DNA of 64,000 nucleotides from Nymphaea colorata (Eukaryota > Streptophyta > Magnoliopsida > Nymphaeales > Nymphaeaceae), in contig NC_045149.1 in NCBI RefSeq assembly GCF_008831285.2, positions 1,924,001 through 1,988,000 of the forward strand, given 5' to 3'. A program made the translations under genes and the position numbers. Shown here in pieces: positions 32,430 through 42,755 of this stretch. Under the pieces are notes generated by a model. The model had not been told where the DNA came from, made no database searches, and worked only from the letters and a program-made list of their open reading frames with translations. Within the stretch, counting starts at the first letter, position 1, and each line of letters starts with the position of its first letter.

Positions 32430-34591
32430 CCCATCTACTAAGGGCCATGCATGACTACATGCATGCAGCAGCGCTATAAATGAATGTCATTTGGTCTTAC
32501 TCCTGCGCTCTTCAGTTGGTGAAATATCTTCAATCCATTCTTCCCTTGGCCACCCATGGCAAAGGCCCTCATCATGGCATTCCACAAGCATCTATACCTA
32601 TCTGGGGCTCCTGCTAACACCTGTTCAGCTTTATCCAGGTCTCCACATTTTGAATACATGTCCAGAAGAGCAGTGATGAGTATCATATCACGTTTAAGCC
32701 CCTGTTTGTCTATGCAAGCATGACCCCATTTCCTATATCAAGGGCTCCAGCATTGCACACAGTGAAAGCATACTAACAAGTGTTACTTGGTTAGGTTTAA
32801 TCTTTGCATTTTGCATCTGTACAAATAGATTATATGCATGATTGAGGTCTCCGGCACTGGCATATACATATACAGAGATCATGGCTGTCCAGCACATCAC
32901 GTCTCTGTAGCTCATTCTATCAAACAAGAAGCGTCCACTATAAATTTCCCCACATGTGGCATACATATCGAGCAGAGCTGTGGCCAGAACAGTAGACGTG
33001 TTGAAACCAGTCTTAATCATGTAAGCATGAAGCCACTTGCTAAAAATCAAGCAGTGCAGCATTTCCGCATTTAGTGGTCATGCTCAATATTGTTACTTCA
33101 TTGGGGTGTACATTCTCATTCTGCATATCTTGAAAAAACTTGAGGTCTTCTTCTAAGCTGCCGGAGGAATGTTGCCTGCTATCATGGCTGTCCACAACAC
33201 TATGTTTCGTTCAGGAAGTTCATCAGATAGTTGCCGTGCTGGATATAAACTTCTGCACTTGGCATGCATATCTATCAAATATCAATGCTGTGTTGGTAGA
33301 AAGATGAAGTTCACCCTTCTGGTTTTTAATTACGCAACCATGCATGGACTTCGTAATTTATTGATCCCCGAAACCTGCAAAAACGTTGATCATGGTAACT
33401 TCACTAGGCTTAACACCAACGGCATGCATCTCTCTGACGATATCAGTGGCTTCACCAAAACATCTGTTGCTGTTGTATCCACCAATCAGTGTTCCCCACG
33501 AAACAACATCTCTTTCAGGCATCTTGTCGAACACTTTACTCACTGAGTCAACTATTCCGCACTCCCTATACATTTGCATATGCGAGTTCTGCACAGACAC
33601 ATCCCAGCCGAGACCAACTTTTATCACAAACCCATGAACCTTCTTCCCCTGGTCCCCAGCCTAAGTCTCCGCGCAGGCATTTAAAATAGAAGGGATATGG
33701 ATGGCGTCCTTGTGGACCTCATATGCAGGTAGACATTAATAGCATTTTATGGGCTATTGTTCTTGGTGTAAGAGGTGATTATGAAGTTATACGATGCAGA
33801 GAGAGATTTCCAGAGAAGAAAACGATATGGATGGTGATGGAATTGGGTTCAAATGATGTGGGCATGAATATGCTTGGTCTCCTCGAAGGTGGCACGTTTG
33901 GGTTGAAGATGGGACCTGTGGTGCTCTTTGGATGCTGAGCGTGGAGGGCTTCTGCAATGGTTGAGTCTTGAAGGAAGCAAGTGGAAAAGGCAAATGAGAT
34001 GTTCCCATTAGTTTCGTTTTATTGGTTAGACTGGGCAGTGGGGAGATGTCTACCAATAGCTTGGGCCCCTGCGCATTGATTTTTATAGGGAGATGATTGG
34101 GCTCCGGGATTCTTTTGCTTGACACGTCTTAGGGCCAAAAACCCACTCATGGCCGAAATAATCTGCAACCTTGTTCGTGGGTTATTATTTGTTCGACTGT
34201 TAGTTATAGAGTGACTATATAGAGGCCACCTCGAGACCAAATTCAGCTGGTGGGGTGTCCGTGGGGCCCATATTTAATCTTTCAAAATTGACCTCCATGG
34301 CAGAAAAACATCTTTCTACACTTTTACGTAAATACCCTTATAATGCACAGGTGCCCATAAGATATCTTTTTCTATCTTACTCTCAACGCCAACCTGCATC
34401 AAATGAAGGGAGTTAAAGGTTGATCAAAACTTGCTCATCATGCACAAACAACAGGAATGTTAAAAGAAGGCAAAAGTAGTTGCAGAGGAAGTCGAGTGGA
34501 GAGGAAAAATAAAGAAATAAAGCGAGAAAAGTCATCACACAAATTGTTTCTCAAGGATGTTGTGGGTACATATCTATTCCTTTGCGTTTTC

Positions 34592-34770
34592 TTCTTCATC
34601 AGCCTTGCAGGGTACTGTCGCCATTCCATGAGAAACTTTGTGGCCATCACAGCTACATAACTAAGATGCTGAAGAAAAATCAATTTATGTGGACCGACGA
34701 ACGTGTAACGACATTCAATAAGCTTAAGAAGGCAATTTGCTGTGCACCCATACTATCGTCGAAAAATCAG
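34592..34770 (+). pseudogene. Ty3/gypsy reverse transcriptase fragment at the edge of block A
   Basis: Two frames joined by a shift read LAGYCRHSMRNFVAI and then KMLKKNQFMWTDERVTTFNK, KAICCAPILS. This matches the RT-RNase H connection of gypsy elements (GLxGYYRRFVxxF, then LTKLLKKxxFxW, then FxxLKxAxxxAPxL). Only about 60 codons remain. It begins where similarity to block B stops, so it may mark the breakpoint. Confidence 0.65.
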
Positions 34771-36292
34771 CAAGTAAACCATATATGTTATATATTCTTG
34801 GCTTTTAGGATTTAACTTGCCACTTTTTTACCTAATGCAGAAGATGTAGCTGCAAAGAACTATTCAATATTGGTAGATTTAGGGATTTTTGGATATGTGT
34901 TGCTGTTGACTTTTGTCACTACAAATTTTTATTTCTAATTTGGCAGTGCTATACTTTTTGAAAGTTTGTTTATTGTAAATAATGATTGGCAAATCAAATG
35001 AGGCTCCTTTAAAAGCAAAGTGCCTTAAACAAGTTTTGTTATTTAATTTTCACATTATGAACTATGAAAATATAACTTGTAGTTTTATACCTAAGTATAG
35101 TAAATTAAACAAACAACAACTCAAGTGAGTCACAAGTTTGACTCATTTGATTTGTCAAAACATGTGGCAACAATGCACTATATTAGAATAAAACATACCA
35201 AAAAGACTCAAACCTTATTATTTCTACAGTTTTGTGAATTGTACGGCGACATGACAAAAAATTGGTCTAGGCGAAAGAAAATTTTCCCAACTAACAAAAA
35301 GTGCTTTTCTTTCTCATTGTTTGAAGTTCCAGAGTTAATAAAGACAACTAGAAAAGCAAAATGGTTCAACTTATATCCACAACAAGAAGTGCAAAATTTA
35401 TAAATGCAAGAAGAAGTTCTTGGCTGATCACCAGCAAGAAGAGTTTGCACAGCAAGAGTTGACTCAATCTGCAAGAAGTAAGACCTAAGAACGAACTAAA
35501 TTAGGTAGACAGATATGAAATATTTAGGGATGTTCACACATACACACATACAAATACGAAGTATAAGAACAATGTTATGCAATTATGAAGATGATGAGGA
35601 CAACAATATTTTTGTGCTTATAAGATCCAATCATAGACAGGACGTTGCACAAGTTTAATGTGCAACTTTGCACCTGAAATATATTGTTCTCAAGGAATTA
35701 TGGGGAGCAGAAGTATGGCATTTTGTACAATTGTATGTATGCAGGTGAGAGAGAGAGAGAAAGAGAGAGCGAGAGAGATCTCAAGATGTCAAGCACTCAG
35801 TAAAAAGTTCATAAACCAAACAAAGACAGAGAAACATAAGTAACACATTTTCATAAATTGTAATGCAAAGCAAAATGTAGACATATCGACAACATGAAAA
35901 ATAGAGGCTCAAATTGCAATCGATACAAAAGAGTTGAAGACATGGTCCCTTGCTATTGATCATTTCCATTGATAGGGTGTACAATCCTATGTCTCAGCCT
36001 CTTCCTATACACACACAAGGGTCTTTAATCAAGCGCATTACTCACTGCATACAAAGTTCAAAATATTTGGTCAATCCTGGTGAATTTTGACCTAATGATG
36101 ATTTTATTAAGAATGTCATGTGAATGTGTGCATCTTTTCCCTGTTTTGGAGAAAGAATGGAGAGGAGATACAGTTCTAAGCTTAAGCAGCACAGAGAAGG
36201 CAACAATTAACTTAGCAATACATGATATTCCAGGACCAAAACATTTCCCTAATATGCGAACCAATCCAAAAGCATACCTAGTTTAGCATTAC
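34771..36292. other. AT-rich intergenic DNA
   Basis: No frame with a known domain on either strand and no RNA gene recognised. A (GA)n run lies at about 35748-35777. Confidence 0.5.
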
Positions 36293-36446
36293 CTGATACT
36301 TTAGGAATAAAATTAAACCTTTTAAGACAAAGTACATGTTCCTTAGTCAAAGGAAACATAGCAGCCTTGACAAGCACCGTAAGGAGAATTATTGCAAAGC
36401 CATAAAAGTATGGGACTTGTAAAGCAGAAAGCCCATCCCTCAAGCC
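36293..36446 (-). pseudogene. Lone ALBINO3/Oxa1-like exon
   Basis: On the - strand the stretch reads LRDGLSALQVPYFYGFAIIL followed by LTVLVKAAMFPLTKEHV, then FIPKVS. This is the first transmembrane part of the chloroplast ALBINO3 / ALB4 insertases of the Oxa1/YidC family (DGL.A..VPY.YGFAIILLTV.VKA...PLTK). It is preceded by TTTTAG and followed by GTAATG, so both splice sites survive. The segment after PLTK has diverged and seems to lack one codon. I find no other ALB3 exon within several kb on either side. A relic of a duplicated gene is most likely. Confidence 0.65.
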
Positions 36447-38049
36447 CTAAAATTAGCAATAAAATAATGACAAAGGCCTGTAAATATTATAATTAAGAAA
36501 AGGATAAGAAAAGCACATAGGTCCTGGTGCAGACTTATTCTCTGATTAGCACTTCAAGTACCAATTAAACTCAAATATTTGTTAAAAGAATAATGTGCAG
36601 TCCTTCCATTTATTATAGTTATTTCATTCATGAGATAAACATTATGCTGATACTCAGCAGATCCAACCGTGATCTAAGATGCCAGCATCACAAATACTTC
36701 AAAGGAAAAAGGTTATGCAAAAATAAAAGAGTAAGTCTTTTATTTACTTCCTTGTAAATGCATGCAGGAGATGATGTAAAAGCAAACAGATTAAGCACAT
36801 CCTCTTGCTTAAATGTCTTGCCAATTCCATACCAAGTTAACTATTAACAGTTTCTAACAAAAACTTTTCTCACAAAAGGCACTCTAGTCATTATCCACAG
36901 GTAACAAACCAAAAAAGAGTGGGAAGAGGAAAATAAAGAAACAACTCCTATGCCTTAGCTGCACTCATTGTCAAAAATAACATAACATGCTAAGTTGCAG
37001 CAGAGAACCATGCCATCAGCAGATTATACAAAAATAATGCCAAAAAAAAAAAAAGCATGGAATGATGATTGACCAAGATACAATATTGTAAGCGCAACCC
37101 TCATTTCAGTATTGAAAAAGACAAAGGACCAACATTCTGAAAGAGGAAATGTGTTTGTTAGTTACAAACTACAATATGTTCATTTGATGTTAGAGGCTTT
37201 TCTAGTTGCTTCAACCATTGCTTTAAGAAAAAAGAAGAAATCTAAGCTAGTTTGCAATGATAAAACGTTGTAACATCCATAACCACAAACTTTGGTTTCC
37301 TTATTGCTTATGCTGTCAAATCACCGATCACACCTTTACATACATGGTTGCCAGCTAAGTACATTATTAATCAAATCTTAAAGCCAATAGTTTCAAGCAT
37401 CTAGGAGCATAAACAATATTTGTGTGAAACAATTCTCAAGACACAGAGAGCAGGTTATGTATGCTCTCTCTCTCTCTTTCTCTCTCTCCCACAACCCCAC
37501 TCCCCCTCTCTCATCTAATGCAAAAGACATATGGGAACAAAATCAGCGACTAAAGACCCAACCAACCGACTGGTGTAAATTCAACTTGGCAGCTTCAATA
37601 GATTTTCTTTTTCTCCCATGCATCTCCCCTTCGGAAACCCTTGCAAAACAAGTGACACATAAAAGAGGACTTTAGCTCCCCAAGAAATTGGTAAATAAGA
37701 GGAACAAAACTAAAATTAGTTCACTTGAGAGTATGAACGGATTCTAACAACTTATTTCATAAAAGAAAACCCTCCATAATAAAGTATGTGCTTTTCAGAA
37801 ATAGAATAAAAATTTCCTGATGTATTAAATTGCATTTCTAAGCACTTAAACTGAAAAAATAGGGAGCACTGAAACGAGCAATTGTAAATAAAGCCTTGTC
37901 TTGAAAAAGAAACACTTTAGAGATGCACTCTTAAAGATACCAACCAATTTAAGAAGTCGCAACAGAAAAATTCAAAATAAAGATGCAACACTTCTAATTA
38001 ACTTTTCATAGCATATAAAACCAGGCCTCAAAACCTTGACAAAACAAGT
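36447..38049. other. AT-rich intergenic DNA
   Basis: A (CT)n run lies at about 37461-37510. No coding or RNA gene was recognised. The left end of the copia 3' LTR should lie somewhere near its right edge. Confidence 0.45.
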
Positions 38050-38257
38050 GAATAGCCACCTTTTATATAGAGGGAGACTACACCAGAGGGAAAAGGGACT
38101 AGACGTTAGACTAGTTCCAACGACTAGAAACCTAGTCAATGGGGCTAGTCAATGCCTAGCCAAAAAGGAAAAACGTAAAATAAACAAAATGAAAAATACA
38201 TAAAGAAAAAGGAAAATACATAAGGAACAAAGAAAAATTACATAAATATCATAAGTA

Positions 38258-38326
<69 letters not shown>

Positions 38327-38343
38327 ACACATACATTCTAACA
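38050..38343 (-). repeat. Partial 3' LTR of copia 1 with expanded (AT)n tract
   Basis: On the - strand the LTR starts TGTTAGAATGTATGTGTCC at 38343, right after the purine tract AAGTTTGAGGAGAG (38344-38357). A TATATAAAA box lies at about 38060-38069 on the - strand. Positions 38261-38324 are a pure (AT)32 tract that has grown inside the LTR. The other LTR end was not located. Confidence 0.6.
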
Positions 38344-38488
38344 CTCTCCTCAAACTTATGGTGTAATGACCGAAAGCTTGCCAAGAATAAATTGAAACCT
38401 AGCAGCAGCAAGAGCCTTGGTAAAGAAGTCTCATAGTTGATATTCAAATGCAACATAGGAGAGATCAATGTTTTTCTGAAGAAACTCT

Positions 38489-38700
38489 TCACAAACATAG
38501 TGATAATTCATCTATATATGCTTTGTTGTGATTGTTGGCGATATAAATTGCACTCTTATTGTCACAACAAAGCTTAACAGGATCAACTAGATGAGTACCC
38601 ATGTCTTTCAATAAACTTTTGAGCCACATAATTTCCACTATTGTAGATGTCATGGCTCGATATTCAACTTCAGTTGATGATAGGGACACATTGTTCTATT
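38489..38700 (-). pseudogene. Copia 1 RNase H
   Basis: Reads SLSSTEVEYRAMTSTIVEIM, then KLLCDNKSAIYIANN-like KLCCDNKSAIYIANNHNKA. These are the usual copia RNase H motifs (SSTEAEY; CDNxSAxxxxxNP). The expected HIEIDxHFI end is degraded to YIDELSLCL, after which frames are closed. Confidence 0.8.
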
Positions 38701-38921
38701 TCTTGCATCTCCAGAAAATTAACAAATTACCTAAAAACACACAAAAACTAGTAGTGGAGTGCCTATTATTAAGATCTCTACCCCAATCAGCAACTGTATA
38801 AGCAATTCATTCTAATTTGAAAGAGGAAGATAAGCAAAGCCCTTTGTTGATTGTTTGACATAGCACACAATTCTCATTGCTGCCCCCATATATATTGAAG
38901 TGGGTTTTTGTTGAAATTGGT

Positions 38922-39720
38922 TTATAACATGAACCGCATAAGCAATATCTGGTTGTAATCATCAATCTTCATTTTTACTCTTAGAGCTTCTAGAGTGTCA
39001 ACAATTTTGTCATCTAAAATCCCTGCTCTATCAATTATCTTACTAGTAAACTTCATTTGTGAAAGCAAATAGCCTCTTTTGCTATAGGCAACTTCAATTC
39101 CAAGAAAATAGGTTAGTCTTCCCAAATTAGTCATTTGTTTTACTTATATAATTCATTCATCATCACTACCTATAATTACCATATCATCAACATACAACAA
39201 CAACACAATTATGTCTTTATAGGTATTTTCACAAATATGGCAGTATCTGAATAGCATGATTGAAAATTTTGATCAAACATGACAATACCAAGCCTTGGGA
39301 GCTTGCTTTAAACTATAAAGAGTTTTCTTAATTCGTAAAACTTTGTCTTGAGGCAAGTTAAGACTAGGAGGAGTGCTCATGAAAACTTCTTTATTTAAGT
39401 TGCCATTTAAAAAAACATTTTCAACATGCATTTGAAAAATAGGCCATTGTTTAGTAGAAGCAGCTACAATAAGAGTTTTAACAGAGGTCATACGAGCAAC
39501 TGGAGCAAAGTTTCTTCATAGTCGATCTCATATTCTTGTAGCCCTTAGCGACAAGTCTAGCCTTATACTTTTGTAATGTCTCATCACTTCTAGTTTTGAC
39601 CTTATAAATCCACCTACATCCTATGGTCTTTTTTCTTGTAGGTAAAGAATCAATTTCTCAAGTCTCATTACTTTCAAGAGTTTTAATCTCATGATTCATG
39701 ACTTCAATCCAATTTGGATC
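38922..39720 (-). pseudogene. Copia 1 reverse transcriptase
   Basis: From about 39720 downward the - strand reads WIEVMNHEIKTLE, then CRWIYKVKT, KARLVAKGY, TSVKTLIVAASTKQW, QMHVENVFLNGNLNKEVFMS, SLKQAPKAWY and, at 39183-39194, YVDD. The first catalytic aspartate of the QMDVKNAF motif is replaced by histidine, so the enzyme would be dead even without its several stops and shifts. YVDD itself is intact. Confidence 0.85.
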
Positions 39721-40053
39721 TTCCTTAGCCTTACAATAAGATGAAGACTCATAAAAAAAATGGTGTGTCATAAGACAAGCTTGGTATTTAGGAAAAAATT
39801 ATTCATATGAAACAAATCTTTGGGGAGGCCTAACATGCCTTTTAGACCTTACAGCATTGGATTGATTAGTTTCTTAAGTTACACGACTCCTCCTATAAAC
39901 AATAATCTTTCATAGAGGATCATCATTTGTAGAACTTTCTTCTCTAATTTCTTCAACTTGATCCTTATCATTAGAATCATCATCATCACTGAAATCAGTC
40001 CATAAAAAAGCATAATCGTCTAGTGTTTTAGATTCACTCTTAAAGCCATTTTC

Positions 40054-40970
40054 ATCTTTCAAAAATATCACATTTCTAGTAACATATATTTTATCTTTCC
40101 CAATGTCATAATATCTATAACGCTTTTGTGTTTCCAAGTAACCAATAAACACATAATTAATAGCTTTAGATAAAAGTTTATCATTTTTGTCACTTAAAAC
40201 ATAACATTTACAGCAAAAAATTTTAAGTCTATTATAACTTGGTCTTATATTGCATAATCTTTCAAATAAAAAAATATGTTTCAAGATTTTGGCAGGCATT
40301 CTATTAATCAAGTAGGTTGATATCAAAATAGCTTCAACCTAAAAATTTTTAAGAACATTTTTAGATAAGAGAAGTGCTCTTGCAATTTCAATAATGTGCC
40401 TATGTTTTCATTCAGCCACTCCATTTTGTTGTAGAGTCTTTGGACAAGATTTTTGTTGTATGATGTCTTTGCCTTTTAGAAATTGTTCAAATTCATTGGA
40501 AATAAACTCACCTCCCAAAAATATCACATTTCTAGTAATATATTTTATATCTCTCAATATCATAACATCTATAACCATTTTGTGTTTCCAAGTAACTAAT
40601 GAACACATAATTAATAGCTTGAGAGAAAAATTTATTATTTTTGTCACTTAAAACATAACATTTACAGCAAAAAACCTTAAGTCTATTATAATTTGGCTTA
40701 ATATTGTTTAATCTTTCAAATGAAAAAAATATTTTTGAAGATTTTGGTATTAATCAAGTAGGTTGATGTCAAACCAGCTTCAGCCCAAAAATTTTTAGGA
40801 ACATTTTGGATAAGAGAAGTGCTCTTGCAGTTTCAATAATGTACCTATGTTTTCATTTTGTCACTCCATTTTGTTGTGGAGTCTTTAGACAAGATTTTTG
40901 ATGTACGATGCCTTTGCCTTTTAGAAATTTTTCAAATTCATTGGAAATAAGCTGACCTCCCAAATCACTT
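40054..40970 (-). repeat. Tandem duplication within the copia 1 integrase region
   Basis: Two diverged units of about 458 bp, roughly 40054-40511 and 40512-40970, lie head to tail. Both contain the integrase motif region around TPQQNG (PKTLQQNGVAE in one), the following CYVLSDKNDK-like segment, and VTRNVIFL. Shared landmarks include TTTGCCTTTTAGAAATT (40468, 40912) and AAAACATAACATTTACAGC (40195, 40648). Divergence is much greater than in the Harbinger pair, so the event is old. Confidence 0.8.
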
Positions 40971-41116
40971 CTAAAGATTTTAATGTTGGTGTCAAATTGT
41001 GTCTTAATCATGTTATAGAAATTATTGAAATTTACAAATACCTTTAATTTGTGTTTAAGAAAGTAAACCCAAACATGTTTTGAGAAATCATCAATAAAAG
41101 TTACATAATATAATAG

Positions 41117-41503
41117 TCATCTTTTAGACATAATAGGTATAGGTCCCCACACATCCGAATGCACCAATTCAAAAGGAATTTGGGCAATAAAATTTCTATT
41201 ATCAAAAGGTAAAACCTTCATTTTTGTCTTGATACATTCATTACAACAAAAAGTCTTTTGACAATGTTTTTTCAAGAAAGGAAGATGAGATATTTTCTCT
41301 AAATTTGAATGTCCAAACCTTTGGTGCCAAGTTTGAATATCACATTCTTTGATGGTATTGCATGAGGGTCTTGAAAGGTCTAAAAAATCAATGTAATTGA
41401 GATCGTCTGTCATAAAACCTTTCCCAATCGTCTTCTTAGATATACAGTCCAGTATCAAACATTTATATTGTGAGAAAATTATATCAAAATCAAGGTCAGC
41501 CAT
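41117..41503 (-). pseudogene. Copia 1 pre-integrase and integrase core start
   Basis: Reads WHQRFGHSNLEKISHLPFLK and CNECIKTK, the zinc-binding part before the integrase core, then FELVHSDVWGPIPIMSK, the start of the core with its first catalytic aspartate (HSDVWGP). The frame is lost just after this, at about 41117. Confidence 0.82.
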
Positions 41504-41524
41504 TTGAGAAACGAATAATAAATT

Positions 41525-41941
41525 TCAGTTCAATTTAGGAATACATATAACTTGGGGTACTTTTAAAACTTTGGATTCAAATGTTTGATCAACATTGCCA
41601 ATAAAATCAATTTCAAGAGGAGTTCCATTAGCGGTTTTCACAAATGAGTAGGAATGATTTTTGGTGCATTCAGTGAGAAGGGATCCACAATGAGTCATAT
41701 TAAAAGAAACACTCGAATCAATAATCCAAGAAGACTTACTTGATGAAGTAGCCGCAATAGTGGCTCCCAATGTTGAAGGTGTGCCTCCTCCTCTAAGAAA
41801 TGGTTGAATGACTTCGATGAGTTTTGGTTGAAGAGCACTAATGAGTTGATCAAGATGAAACGAAGTTGATTCTTTCTTTTCTTCTTGGATAGGAGCAGCA
41901 ACATTGCTTCTTTTGTCTATTTGGACATTTGGCTTTAACAT
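41525..41941 (-). pseudogene. Copia 1 aspartic protease region
   Basis: SSWIIDSSVSFNMTHCGSL stands for the usual WIIDSGASDHMT active-site segment, with the catalytic D-S-G changed to D-S-S. Just upstream a knuckle remnant (NNCQEGHVKAKCP) has lost its first cysteine. A helical gag tail lies between them. Confidence 0.8.
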
Positions 41942-42755
41942 GTCCTTCTTGACAATTATTAAAAAATAATCCTTCTCCTTCCTCCTTCATTTGATCGATT
42001 GAAATGTGGAGGTCGATAAGGCTTTAAGTAGGCCCCTGGCCTAGATGTAGCAAGAATATTGCTTGCTTTTTCTTTATCAAGACTTGGCCAATTTTCTTCC
42101 ATTTGAAGTTCAGCTATAACATCATTCATAGATGGTGTTTTAGGATGGTGAAGCAAGGCAATTTTAATACCATCAAATTCGGGTCGTAGACAAATGACAA
42201 ACTTATAAAATTTGTTACGTTGGATTTGCTTTTCCCTAAGAATAAGATCTTGTGCATCAACCCAATGTGGTTCAAATATGCTCCACTCATCATACAATTG
42301 ATCCATTTCAGCCACATAGTCTTTAATTGATCTATTTGTTTGTTGGAGGTTGTGAATGTTGAGTTGAATATTGTGCATATAAGCTACTTCCCTCATAGTG
42401 TGAGTTTTTTTTAGGTATTCCCATGTCTCTTGAGCAGAATTTAGTTTTGAAATCTGTTCACTAGTAGCATTGTCTACACAAGTCAATATCCATGTGATAA
42501 TCTTGTGATGACCTATTTTCATTCTTCCCACTTCTTATTGTATTCAACCATAACCTTTTCTTTTTCTGTTCAATGTAATTCCTCATCCTTTCCATCAACA
42601 ACTTTAGTCAAGACTAATTGAGGTTTAATTTTTGTCCTGTCAACTAGTACCCAAAGGTTTTTACTATGGATGAAATGCTCCATAGTTTTATCCCATTCGA
42701 TATAGTTTGTTGATGAGAGTTTACGAAAGAAAAGAGAGGAAACTTTTTCATCCAT
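41942..42755 (-). pseudogene. Copia 1 gag
   Basis: Starts MDEKVSSLFFRKLSSTNYIE and continues WDKTMEHFIHSKNLW. A break between 42570 and 42531 is followed by ITWILTCVDNATSEQ, TWEYLKKTHTMRE and the copia gag pattern L..TNRSIKDYVAEMDQLYD. The family role is capsid formation. Confidence 0.82.

Larger units (their letters stand above)
23308..34150 (-). pseudogene. Broken DYW PPR gene in block A, split by an LTR retrotransposon
   Basis: It runs on the - strand in two pieces, 32430 to about 34150 (N-terminal part) and 23308-24025 (C-terminal part). Both match the intact gene at 54822-57197. PPR stretches such as ALLDMYSKCGDLDKAEQVLA and the DYW-domain piece ALANHSEKLATAFGLI with DDCHSASKLI are still readable. 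Frameshifts separate them. About 37 bp are missing near 23945 relative to B, the start-proximal part has lost codons near 33690, and the final tryptophan and stop are changed (GGAGATTTTTTGAAG). The LTR insertion at 24026 adds to the damage. No full product is possible. Confidence 0.85.
20372..34598. repeat. Segmental duplication, block A (interrupted by an LTR element)
   Basis: From GATGAAGAACTATATGG at 20372 the sequence runs parallel to block B from 52319, through intron 3, exons 4 and 5 and into the PPR gene. After the LTR element (24026-32429) it resumes to about 34598, matching B to about 57760. The order and orientation are the same in both blocks, which lie about 32 kb apart. Small indels are common (for example B lacks parts of A near 21800-22150). 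The duplication is clearly older than the LTR insertion, which B does not have. Confidence 0.85.
38050..42755 (-). mobile_element. Decayed Ty1/copia retrotransposon 1
   Basis: On the - strand the order is gag (from 42755), zinc knuckle remnant, protease, integrase, reverse transcriptase, RNase H (to 38489), purine tract and 3' LTR. This gag-PR-IN-RT-RH order defines Ty1/copia. Every domain has stops or frameshifts. An internal ~460-bp tandem duplication lies in the integrase region. A matching 5' LTR was not found above 42755, so the copy is truncated or too decayed there. The left LTR limit is also unset. Confidence 0.85.
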
